DNA of 64,000 nucleotides, taken from the NCBI GenBank assembly GCA_028456385.1, contig JALNQF010000114.1, positions 82,395-146,394 on the forward strand. The letters run 5' to 3'. The position numbers were made by a program, and so were the translations under genes. Every line of letters starts with the position of its first letter. The first letter of the stretch is position 1. Source of the DNA: Ophiosphaerella korrae. Taxonomy: Eukaryota > Ascomycota > Dothideomycetes > Pleosporales > Phaeosphaeriaceae. This document shows positions 10,954 to 22,200 of the stretch, piece after piece. The notes beneath the pieces were generated by a model. That model was not told where the DNA came from, did not search any database, and worked only from the letters and a program-made list of their open reading frames with translations.

Positions 10954-11917
10954 GCGTCCCCACAGTTGGCCGCCCACCTGAGCTGCAGCACGGCGCGGTG
11001 GTACCCAAATCGTGCAAAAGGCCAGCTCCAGCAGTTCTTTGGATGGGTACCTGAGGCCTGATTGCGTAGCTCAGAAATAAGTAGATAGTTCGGCCGCCTC
11101 CGGTGCCTGCGCTGTTCCTCTCTCTCTTCTTCTCTTCTTCTGCCACACTACCACATCACACTGCACACCACCACAACAATAACAACAACAACCACAACAA
11201 CAACAACAGCACCAGCTCCAGGCACAGTACACCCTCCGCCATCTGCTACGCGCTCGCGTTGTTGTGTGACATCACTGCTCGTCTCGTTGACTTGCTGCCC
11301 GACCGATTGACGTGCAGACGCCCGCCGCTGTCTGCCTGCTGCTCCAGCCAATTATAGCACCACAGCCGGCCTCCCACTTGCCCGCTGACCTCAGTTGCGT
11401 CGCCAAAGAGCCGCACAGAGTGAGCCGTCCACAGGTACTGCTCCTGTCGCCCATACCCAGCAAAGTGCTTTGAGCGTGCGTAACGGTGCCATTCGTGCCC
11501 GTCCTGTGTACCTGCTAGGGACCTATTGGGCTCACCACTGCTGATATTGCAACCCCCCGCCACCCTGCCAGGTCGCTGCAACCACCATTAGTTACCCTGC
11601 TCTCGGATTCCAAAAGAGGCTCGCCGCAGCCACGCCAATCGAGCGTTTCCCTCTGTCACAGGCCCACTTCTAAGTGCCGGTATATTGGTCAGGTCCCCCC
11701 CATCTCTGCCTGCTCTCGCTTTTGCGCTCTCTTCTAGAACCTCGCTGGATATCTGAAGCCCTCAGACACTGCAGCCCGTCTGTACTTTCCATCCCTGCTC
11801 ACCGTTCCGTCTTCCCCTCCCTTTTGGCTCGTATAGCTAGGCCCTTTCCCAGGCACTGAGCATCAGTGTCGTCTTTTCCTTCCTCTCCTTTCTGCACCTG
11901 CGAGCCTCTCTGTCGCC
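10954..11917 (+). promoter_or_regulatory. Promoter and long leader of the RfeG-like gene
   Basis: No supported gene apart from the upstream extension of the doubtful minus-strand frame. The region contains an A/C-rich (CAA)n-type microsatellite at about 11172-11218 and a long C/T-rich stretch from about 11680 to the ATG at 11918, resembling long pyrimidine-rich 5' UTRs of fungal regulatory genes. Confidence 0.45.
11172..11218 (+). repeat. (CAA)n/(AAC)n microsatellite
   Basis: Imperfect AAC/CAA trinucleotide run in the region upstream of the RfeG-like gene, interrupted by CAC and AAT units. Confidence 0.8.
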
Positions 11918-12957
11918 ATGTCCCGGGCAAATCAGTGGTTTGTGCCAGGCGATGGCATCGCCCGAGAGGTCATCACCGCCGATATCCAGCGTTATCTAGG
12001 GCCAGATGCGCTAGTGAAGCCAGGCGTTGGCACCGGAGAATATCAGGTCCTGACAAAATGCCCCAAGACCACTCATTGTAATACTGACAAGCAGATAGGG
12101 CCAAGCTGGCTACTGGATAACAGCATATCGAACTCTCACCTCGGTAGGTGGACCTAGTGACTGACCAAAGCATGTGCAGTGAGCTGACATAGACTCGTAC
12201 AGCAAATGATACAGGATTTGAAGTTGGATTCACAACGTTGGCAACAGGAACGGCAACCGGGCGAAGCAGGACGTGGAGGTAGTCATAGTCCATATGTTCG
12301 AGATACTAAGGTATCGAGAGGCCCTGACTCTTCTTTAGTTGCTTACCAGGACTCCCGAACACATGCTGCGCGTCAGCATTGGGGTCCTTCAAAACCATTC
12401 GATATTCCCACGGAACCTTACGAACAGCCTCCCCGCCAGGGATCTTCGTCGTCAAGAGCGACCTACGCATCTTCCAGCTATTCTGGTAGTGAACCCCACT
12501 ACACAACAACCCCAACGGCCCCGTATGGAAGCTCGCATCCCGGAGGTTATCAGGCTGCACCTGCCGCTGCAGCTCCGAGGACACAGCCAGCGGACCCATA
12601 CTCGGGATACCAGCAACCTACCGGAAGGGAAGGATATCCCTCGCAGTCCCCATATTCTTCTTACCCAGGCCAGGCACAAGCGGACCCATATGGTCGACAG
12701 ACGGCTCCTCCTACGAGCCAGTATGCCACCCCAAGGTATTTTGGATACTTCGACGAACAATATTTGGTCTACCGCTAAGCCCCACTAGTGCAACACCCGC
12801 CCCGGGTTACTATATCGCGTCCGATGGTCACCGTAAGTGGCCAAACCCATCATCATTCACTTCTCGTTCTTGCTAATAGTCGACTTGCACAGAATATCCT
12901 TTATCACAACAACCACAATCATCGCGTAATCCTCAGTCTGGCTCAAAACGGTATTAG
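11918..12957 (+). CDS. Small Pro/Gln/Tyr-rich protein resembling fungal RfeG
   Basis: Five exons, 11918-12046, 12099-12143, 12203-12735, 12789-12832 and 12893-12957, give 271 residues. The conserved N-terminus reads NQWFVPGDGIAREVITADIQ, then RYLGPDALVKPG, and across two introns GYWITAYRTLTSQMIQDLKL followed by DSQRWQQE. The rest is disordered, rich in Pro, Tyr, Gln, Ser and Gly, and ends APGYYIASDGHQYPLSQQPQ with a short basic tail SGSKRY. I recall proteins with this N-terminus annotated as putative transcription factor RfeG; direct evidence for DNA binding is weak. Reading straight through the third exon would stop at 12778; the intron 12736-12788 is preferred because it restores a family-like C-terminus and ends in a CTAAG branch plus CACTAG acceptor. 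Intron 1 has an atypical GTCCTG donor. Confidence 0.75.
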
Positions 12958-15062
12958 TCTCAGAATGATGTCGTTTGATTTCCCTTGCCGCTGGTAGATT
13001 TCTGTGACCGTCAGGCATTGCTGTTTGTTCCTCCGTCATATTACAGTGTCCGGAGATACCCTTATTCTTACTTCCGGAACATAACGCATGGAGTCTGGCT
13101 ACTTTGCTATTTTAATGGACCACTCTTATCACCCCATGGACCACCCTAAATCCGTCTCGTGTCGGTAACACGCCACTAAACCCGGATGTATGGTTTACAC
13201 CCCTAAGCCCGGGAAACTGGACCCCTACTATAGATCCATCTTACTGAGATTATGAGCCACGGTTTCTTTCTGTCTTGTCATTGATAAACGAGGAAGGTGT
13301 TCCAATCTCATTGTTTTGTTATAAAGGCTAGCGGTTTCTTACCAGTACTCGAGTTTGCAAGCACCGACAACTGGAATGTAGGGCATTCTTCTAACAAGCC
13401 ACTTGGTACAGGCTTGCGGGCGGAAGTATGTATGTGAAGTCCGTGCTCTCTCTATGGTCCTAAAAAAATCTCACCTTTACTGTCTCGGTGGCACTTGAGC
13501 CGGTGACAGCCGATAACTTCGTAAGCCCTCAAATTGGTTTAATAACCCTGGCGTACTGGATGTATTTCTCTGGCGAATGTAGATACCCTTTTGCGACTTG
13601 CCTCTATTTCAAGAGCAAGTTGAATGACTGGACTTATCAGCACGTCATGTAGAGCGTGGAAAGGGGATGTAGGACAGCGAATGAGATTACTTAATGCCAT
13701 ATGCAACTGACACTTTTTGATTGACCTTTGAACAGATCAAGGTCAGCACCAATTTTGCTCTGTCGAATCAATGGTGCGGATTGCCCTGTTCCGTACTCGG
13801 AAAGTCAGCACCCCACGTAGTATACTTCTCCGCCAATCTATCGTCGCCTCGCTGTATATGAAGTAAAATTTGCTCCCGCTGTTCCGGCTCAGTTGTTTCT
13901 GCCTTCCCAACAATTTTCCTGCCCCACGCATTTCCACGTATATCCACACGTTTGGCCGATTTACGCCCACGCTTCGGCCAACGGAAGGAACGACAGATGG
14001 TAAGCATGCATCGGTCCCAATAGCATAGTACTGTATCTTCATAATGAGGCTGTCGATGGAATTCCCTAATTGCATGATGCTTTGGTCAGTCCCCCGTGTT
14101 CTGAGATGCAGTAAGAACATGACACTATGTCCATCCATGGATACAAAAGCAAGCGTATTCTCATCTGAAACTTGATCTGCATCTGAGCTTTGACTCCATC
14201 CGCTGATCGACACGAGCATCGTCGAAGTTTCCACGCTACAAACGCAGCAACAGTCTCGCACTGCTCCGCTCAGTTCCAAGCAGTCGGGCTATCCCGGTAG
14301 TGAAACCTGGGTCGCACGACCTAAGTTGCCTATAGGAGGCGATTAAGCCTGCGCCTACAGCCAGAAACGTGACATATTGGGTACTGTTAGGCCCTGGCGC
14401 GTAGGGTGTTGTACTAAAGGTATGGGCAGCACTGCAGGCATCAGGTCAGACTGCGGATATAGAGAGATTAGCTGAGAGCCGCAGCAAGATTTAATAGCCT
14501 GCATTTGCAGCCGTGTCTCGCATCTTCATCAATGATTACACATTGCTAACAAATCTCTTGGCAATACGGTACAATGGTAACGAAGCGAAGACGAAGGCCT
14601 CAGAGCAAGAAACACTGTTGCAGGGGCAAATCAAGCAATCCATGATAAGCAAGTAGACGCTCAATTTAGACATCCCACGATAGGTGTTGATATTGATATC
14701 TTGACGCAGCGCGTCGTCTGGTATTCGCGGTAGCTCTTGCCATATCTCTGGCAAAAGTCCGGCCAAACTTCCACGATGGGCATAGTTCTAACTAACCTTA
14801 AGCCTACCCTCTCGCAATATTTTACTCCGAATTCCGCATAAACGAATTCTTCCATAAGCGGAGAACAGCCCCGAATTGCACTTGTTCTCCGTTTCCAAGC
14901 TACTTGCTTTCCCTCTCAAGACGATTAGTGCACTGCTCACCGCTCGCTGAACAACCTCGGTTCGTTGCTTGATGATGTGGTGTCGTTGCAGCTCCTCACC
15001 ATGGAGATGTTTATTCCCTCTTTGCTCCCATTGCGTATACATCGCTAGCCTTTTTTGGCATC
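12958..15062. other. Long intergenic region without a supported gene
   Basis: About 2.1 kb. The longest frame is 178 codons on minus (13743-14279); part of it (NTLAFVSMDGHSVMFLLHL) looks protein-like, but there is no recognisable domain and the Ser/Arg-rich remainder is ordinary antisense noise, so I leave it uncalled. Other frames are under 100 codons. A CT-poor, repeat-free stretch leads to the next gene. No tRNA or transposon end was found. Confidence 0.4.
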
Positions 15063-16832
15063 ATGGTACAAAAGTTGTTGTTCGCGTTGAGTGTACTCGC
15101 GCCTGGTGCATTTGCAAATGGTCATCTCGACAAGCGCAATGATACTGCAGTGTTCGCAATAAACATGCTGGAAGAGTCGATGAATTGGTTGGACATGTAT
15201 TACGACAACGAAAGAGGATATTTGTATAGCCTGAGTGCAGCTGCCCTGACGCATGAGACAAGAGCAAGTGTTTGGTATGCGGCCGGATTACTGGCACGCA
15301 ACGAAGCGAATGATATTGAGCAGGCGCTTAGAATTGTCAGGAATGTAGTGGGGGCCCAGTTCAAGAACGAAAGTGCGCAGTGGTAAGCACTCACAAACAC
15401 TGGGGTGGACAGCACGACTGCGGTTGCAAATTGTCGAAAATGCTGACTGTTATTCTCAAGGTACGGCGACTATCAAATTTACCCAGAGGAACCCACCGTA
15501 GGGAGTAGGCAATATCTGCCTGTCATATATAACTCCTGGGACCCGAATTGGCGCGGCTTCGTAGGCACGACGTTTGTCCTCATGTTGGAGGAGTTTCCAC
15601 ATCTAATCCCTCAGGACGTTCAAAAGTACATGGTTGAAAGCTTGTACAATACCACTATCGGTGATAGCTACCGCGTAGGAGGTATCGATGATGACAACCT
15701 TTATCCAGCATACTCGAATCCGTCCATCATGCGCGCTTTTGTCTCGGGCTGGGTAGGGCGCCGCGTTAGGGATTCGAATATGACAATGGCGGGTGAACAT
15801 TACGCGAAAGAAATCATCGACCTCTTCACTCGCGATAACACGCTTTCGGAATTTAACTCCGGCACATATGCTGGCGTCTCACTTTACGCGCTCACACTTT
15901 GGGCAAAGTACCTACCAGAAGATAGTTTGATGGGAAAGTATGGTCCTGAGATGATTCGACAAACATGGACTTCGCTAGGGCAACTGTATAATGCAAATTT
16001 GAAGAATGTTGCTGGACCATGGGATAGAAGTTACGGGTTTGACATGAATCGGTATCTCAGTATTCTTGCATTGCAGATGTGGACTTTAGTTGGAAAGGAA
16101 AAAGCGCCGGTTAATGCAAAGGTGAGCATATCACCCATGGCTACTGCCCAGCGATACTGACTGACTATTGACTAGCCATATTTGATGGGCCACAAAGATG
16201 ATTTTGCTATATCACCACTCATTGCGATCCTTGCCCCTTATCACAACACACTGATCCCAAATGCTACACTTTCCGCTCTACTCAGCTTTCCCGGCACTCA
16301 CACTGTCAAAACATCTGCCTTTTCTCCACCATACGATACTTATCCACGCAATATCACGGCATGGTTATCCCAAAATCTTACCATTGGAGCCGAGTCGTTT
16401 TCGGAGAACGTGGTTGGCGGACCCGCCAAAAATCCAAACTCCTTCAATCCTGCGGTTGTGCAATGGGCTAGAGCAGATGGAAGCGTGGGCTGGGCTAGCT
16501 TATACTCTCAGACGTACGCATTGGATGTCAATGTAGGCGAGCTATTTTTAGAGCTGAGCTATCCAAGAGGCAACGTCACAAGTAGCTTTTCGTTCAATGT
16601 TGGAACGAACAGTTGGGATGGTAAGAGGGATGTCAGCTCTTGGGAGGATGTTGAGGGCATTCAAGTCCAAGTGTCAGGAACAATCAATCCAAACTATACT
16701 GTCGCCTTTCATGGCTTGGTGGGTGGATCAGGCAAGACGATCAACGAGTTCGAGTTCTGGAATTTCACGTACACAATGCCCAGGGGCAGCAAGGAGGTAC
16801 CGCGGATCAGACTTGAGTTCAAGACTGAGTGA
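15063..16832 (+). CDS. Secreted (alpha/alpha)-barrel-like protein, possible linalool dehydratase/isomerase-like fold
   Basis: Three exons, 15063-15382, 15461-16121 and 16176-16832, give 545 residues; introns of 78 and 54 bp use GTAAGC...AAG and GTGAGC...TAG. The first 18 residues (MVQKLLFALSVLAPGAFA) form a signal peptide followed by a DKR site that a Kex2-like protease could cut. The mature part has many N-glycosylation sequons and repeated aromatic helices typical of six-hairpin toroids: YNSWDPNWRGFVGTTF, GGIDDDNLYPAYSNP, SEFNSGTYAGVSLYALTLWA and GPWDRSYGFDMNRY. A beta-rich C-terminal part follows (about 360-545). I recall fungal secreted proteins with this pattern grouped with the linalool dehydratase/isomerase domain; glycosidase is the alternative. 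Substrate unknown. It is the last gene before the RIP-degraded block, only about 100 bp away. Confidence 0.85.
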
Positions 16833-17399
16833 AGAAGAATAACTAATTTCTAGTAGTAGAAAAACTCAGAAGCATCTCAATAGGCTGCCATTTTTTTTCC
16901 CTATACCCTTCTCCTTATTCTTAGTACTAGGATTCTAGTTACACTCATTGGTTAAAAAAAACCCCCGAACATATTTCGATCTCGCTTTCTAAGTATACCT
17001 ATAGCCCTTACCTTTAATCGTCTGTCCCTATTTTTACGTCCGGATTTAATTTTTTTTATTACTATTCTTCTCTCCCTTAATCTTATCTAATACATTTTTA
17101 ATTAGGTTAAAATTATTGTAGTTACCTAATAGAGCTAGTATATACACTAGTAAGCCTAGCTTCTAATAAGAATAAGAGATTTAAAGTAATATATTATAAG
17201 TACTTTTATAATAAAACTTTAAGTTATTAACTACTTAAAGCTTTTAAAAGAGTATAAGTAAATTTAAAGGTAATAACTAAAGTACTTATTATAATTATAT
17301 AATAATTCTTAAAAAAAGATATTAAAGTATTATTACTTTTAGTTAGTAATTAGATTATTAATACTATCTTAATAATATATATTATTATTAACTATATAC
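16833..17399. other. Transition from gene DNA to AT-rich RIP-affected DNA
   Basis: The gene's 3' flank keeps normal composition to about 17040, then the sequence becomes strongly AT-rich. At about 17350-17400 a minus-oriented LTR fragment (ATTAATACTATCTTAATAAT followed by ATTAACTATATAC) abuts a further LTR start at about 17400. No gene. Confidence 0.6.
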
Positions 17400-17783
17400 T
17401 ATAATAGGTCTCTCATTATTAACTATAGGTAACCTTTCTCTTAGAGTTATTAGTAGATTAGAAGTTAATAATAAAAGCTTATATTATAATCTATAATATT
17501 TTATAAATAATAGAAGATATCTTATAATATTATATATTATTACTCTATAGTTATATTATAGTAGTAATAAGAGAAATCGAGATAAAACTAATTAGTCTAC
17601 GCTTAGTTACTAATAAAGTATAAGATAAGTAAAGTAATAACTTATAAGATAATAAGCTTAATTAGGAGACTAACTATAATATAGATATGTAATAAATTTA
17701 TAAATTTATAATCTAAGTAAATATAAAGTTATAAAGCTATTATATAATAAATTTATAAATTCGCGATCTTAGTAAATATAAAG

Positions 17784-18210
17784 TATTATAGGCTACCTAT
17801 TATTAACTATAGGTACCTATATTAAGAGGTTAGTAGATTATAAAGTAATAGTAAAAGCTTAAAAGTAATCTATAATAACTATAAATAATAGAAGATATTT
17901 TATAACTATCTTATATTAGCGTTCTATAGTTAAAAGATTAAATTACTAATACTATTTTAATAATACGTACTCTATTAACTATATACTTATTATAATCTAT
18001 AATCTATAGCTACTAAGACTAGTAAATTATAGATCTTCTTAATTTATAATCTATTAATACTAAGAATCTATAGATTATAGATTATACTAGGTATCCTAGT
18101 TATATATAGTCTTCTAATTAAGATTATTACTTTACTTATTTTATACTTTATTAGTATTTAAGTTAAGACTAATTAGCTCTATCTTAATTTTCTTTATTAT
18201 ACTTATAATA
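17784..18210 (-). repeat. 3' LTR of element B (type 2)
   Basis: 427 bp, near copy of 31522-31948. In element sense it starts at 18210 and ends at 17784; differences from its partner are mostly transitions. Confidence 0.85.
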
Positions 18211-18568
18211 CTATCTTTTCTTCTAAATAGGCCTTAGTTTATCTATTTTAGAGCTAGTATTATTAATCTAGTTTCTTTATTAATATAGAGTTCTTTATTC
18301 TCTCTTATACTTATTTTATCTATATATTATTACTACCTTCTTACTAATTACGTATTATATAATAGTATTAAAATATTTTCTTATTTTTATTATACTTCTT
18401 TTAAATTAAATCCTAAGTCTCTTCTTTATATTATTTCTATAAATAATAGTAAAGCTTATAAAGTATATATTTATATAAATATATATAGTTTTTATAATAT
18501 ATTTAGTATCTTTCTCTTTAAGTATATATTTATTATACTTATTTTTACGTCTAGGCTTAATAATAATA

Positions 18569-18752
18569 AGGAAAGCTATTAACTAAACTTAAAAGAAATT
18601 ACTATCTTAAATTATAGAGGCTAAAGCTAAGTATAAGTAGATCTAAGAGCTTATATAAAGTAAGCTAGTAGAGAATTAAGCTTATCTCTTTTATCTTTAT
18701 AAGATAAAGGCTTTAAATAATAAGAAATTAGCTAAATAGTTAGTAGCTCTAA
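18569..18752 (+). pseudogene. Antisense ORF remnant in the 3' region of element B
   Basis: Opposite in strand to B's pol. The frame reads KAIN-stop-T-stop-KKLLS-stop-IIEAKAKYK, then KLVEN-stop-AYLFYLYKIKALNNKKLA. It continues past the A insertion from 25897 with KAKLDLDKVFIIVGPILDV and then LIVSLSIISNISSLSLLLG, and overlaps the chromodomain antisense. Stops sit where RIP would change Gln or Trp codons. The same frame is kept in copies A, D, E and G. No known domain recognised. Confidence 0.55.
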
Positions 18753-19248
18753 TATTATAGTTATAATAAGAGAAAACTAATTTAAACTAATAAGCCCTAC
18801 TATAAGTAATAATAATACGTATAACTTATAGAGAAACAAACTAGGATAAGAGACTAACTATAATAGAGATACGTAATAAATTTATAATTTATAATCTTAG
18901 TAAATATAAAGTATAAAGCTAAATACGTAATAAATTCGCGATTTATAATCTTAGTAAATATAAAGTATAAAGCTAAATACGTAATAAATTTATAATTTGC
19001 GATCTTAGTAAATATAAAGTATAAAGCTAGCTAAAAAGCCTAGGTATATAGTTAATAGGATGTACATTATTAGGATAGTATTAGTAATTTAATCTTTTAA
19101 CTATAGAACACTAATATAAGATAGTTGTAAAATATCTTCTATTATTTATAAGTTATTATAGATTATAACTTAAGCTTTTACTATTAACTTTTAATCTACT
19201 AATACTCTTTAGGTACTAAGAAGTTAACTCTAGTAATACTTTGTTATA
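18753..19248 (+). repeat. 5' LTR of element A (type 1)
   Basis: 496 bp, starting TATTATAG and ending TTGTTATA. It contains three 54-bp tandem units, each beginning TACGTAATAAAT, at 18870, 18924 and 18978. Confidence 0.9.
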
Positions 19249-22200
19249 CCTTACTAATTTAGTTATTATAAGAAGTAAAGCGTAAGTAGTATATAGTCTA
19301 GCTAATATAATAGTAGAAAGTTTAACTAAAATAAGTAAAGCCCCTAAGAGTAGTTATAAGTCTAATAGTACTATATAGGAAATAATTAAAGACTAAATTA
19401 ATAATTTAATCTTAGATAAAAAAGATATAAAAATAGTAATTAATACTTTAGAAATATAGAATAAAGAACTATAAGATTATGTAAAGTAAAATAAAGTATA
19501 GATTAAAGCTATTATTAAAGGTTAGAATTAGATAGAACTAATTATATAACGTCTAGTAATAAGTATAACAAAGAAACTACTTAAGATACCTATCTTTAAG
19601 AAGTTTAATAGAATAAGAGAGAAACTAAGACTTTTTATTACTTTAGTATAACTCTAAATAGATATATAAGTACTATACTTTAATATAGAAGAAAAGAAGG
19701 TAATATATATTAGGTTATACCTTAAAGAAGACGTAATAAGATAGTATAAACCTTACTAGATAGACTATATAATATACTCTCTAATAACCTAGAAAGATAA
19801 AACTAGAGCTATTTTTAGAAGTTATAAGTACTTTACTAAATAAATAAGAGTAGTATTTAGAGATATAGACGTTACCTAATAAGCTAAAGAGTAGCTAGAA
19901 AAGCTTATACAAAGCTAAAGCGTTCTTAAGTATATATTATAATTTAAATAACTATTACAAAATATAGAATAGAATAAGTTAGCTTTAATATTATAATTTA
20001 AGTAAAGACTAAACTTAAAAATTTAATATAAGATAATATATATAGAAAAACTAAAGATACTAGAAGCTCTAAAATAACAAGTAATATAAATTAATAACGA
20101 TCTTTAAGAATAGAAGAAAAATAAATATAGAGGCTATACCTAGAATTATAATAAAGGAGACTCTATAATCCTTAATACTAATAAAGATAGAAAGAAAAAG
20201 AAGAATAAAGACTTTACATACTTTAACTATAGTAAACTAGGCTACTACGTAAAAAACTACTAATTAAAGAAAAGAAAGGATATAGTATATTATAAATATA
20301 GGAAACCTAGATACTTTATAAAGGACTATAAGAATAAGAACTTAAAAAAAGAAACCTAGTTAAAGATAACTAAAAAGAAGAAAGAAGTACTATAAGTATA
20401 AGCTAAACCTTAAAAGAAAGTAGCTAAGAGTAAAGAAGTATAATATATAATACTCTATTAGACCTTTTATTATAATAATAACTACTATATATATCTTTCT
20501 AGTAAGTAAAGAGTAGTATAGTTTTTATAGAAATAGAGATATAGAGTAGCTATAATAAAAGAAGATAGAATAAAAGCTTAGCTAAAAGAAATAGCCTAAG
20601 TAATAAACTTACTAGAAGAAGATCTAGAAGGAGAAGAGCCCTTAGTACTATTAATCTAGGCTAAAAAACTAGTACTAAATAAAGAGACTACTACAACTAC
20701 CTCTAAAGGACTATAAGAAAGTAAGAGATAGGTTAGTATAAGAGGTATAGAGTATACTTAGCTAATAATATATAGCTATAATAGCTATATAACTATAGAT
20801 ATAGAAGAATAAGATAAAGAATAGAAGTTTATTTAAAAATACTTACTAGTTATAAGTATAAAAGAAGCGTACAAAGACTAGAAAGAACGTAATCCTAAAG
20901 AAATAAAGTTTATACTATTTTAAGAATAAATAAAGTAATATATAGTTATAGTAAGAAGAATACCTATATAAAAAGAATAGTAATACTTTATAAAAAAAAC
21001 GTAATAGATTAATAAAGCCTATATACTAAGAGTACTAGTAGTATACTATATTCTAATAATAGACACACTTAGTAAAAGTAAATACTAGGAAGGAGATAAT
21101 AAAATAATAGATCTAAAACATCTAGTACACTTTAAAGTATTATAGATATTATACTTAGATAAGAATTATATTATATATAAGAACCCTAAAGTAAATAATA
21201 ATATATAGCCTATAAGAAGAAGAGGCTATAACTATATAAGAGTAATTCTAGTAGAAAATATCTAAGAATAGGAAGTAATTCTAGAAGATAGATACTTAGT
21301 AGTAAGACCTAGCCTAAAACTATCTAAGAAATGCGTCTAAGGAGGACTATAGTATAAATATATAAATAATAAATATCTAAAATATAAAGAATATAAACTT
21401 AAAGTAGGCCTATAGCCTTAAAAAGATAGATAATTTATAAAGCTACTTAAATAAGAAAAACTAGAAGGTATAAGAGGCTTATATATTACAAAAATAGGTA
21501 TATACTAAAAAAAGAAAGTATAATTAATAATTAATAGTAGAGCTACAAGAAACTTTATATTAAAGAAGTTTATAGAAATATAGAGAATAAAGTATATAAT
21601 AAAGAAATACCTTTAATAACTAAGTATAATTAAAAGAAAACTATTCTAAGAACTAATATAGTTTAAGATAGTACCTTTAATACTAAGGTTAGAAGGACTA
21701 GAAATTAAGAATATAGTTATAGATATAACAATAATTAATAATAAACAAGATATAATATTAGGTATACTATAGTTATAGATAACTAACTTATATATTAATT
21801 AGAGAATAGAAAAGATTAACTACTATAGAATAGATACGTTAAAGGCCTACAAGAATACCTATAAGAGAGAATTCCTAGAAGAATATAAGAGATAAGAAGA
21901 ATAGCTTATAGAACCTAAAGATTACCTTTTAGAATATTAACTATAGGACTTAGCGATAGAAATAGAAAAAAGAAAAGACGTAGAGTAGAGCCTAGTTTAC
22001 TAGAAAATAGAAAAAGAGTTAAAGATTAAATAAGTATTTATTTAAAACGTAATAAAAAAAGGATAGATAAGAGAATCTAAATCCTTAGTAGCTTATAGAC
22101 TTATCTTTATAGATAAGAAAAGAATAAGTAATAAAAGACCTTGTATAGACTTTAGAAAAACTAATATAGTTATAAATAAGAACTAATACCCCTTACTAAA

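Noticed and set aside
12206..12778. Single-exon reading of the RfeG-like gene ending at 12778
   Set aside because: Ends in an unlikely RYFGYFDEQYLVYR tail; a 53-bp intron with good branch and acceptor restores a longer, family-like C-terminus.
13743..14279. 178-codon minus-strand ORF
   Set aside because: Partly protein-like but without domain, start context or neighbours to support it; kept only as part of the intergenic description.
18870..19031. Regular 54-bp repeats resembling a short CRISPR-like array
   Set aside because: Units are contiguous tandem repeats without unique spacers, lie inside an LTR, and the genome is fungal.
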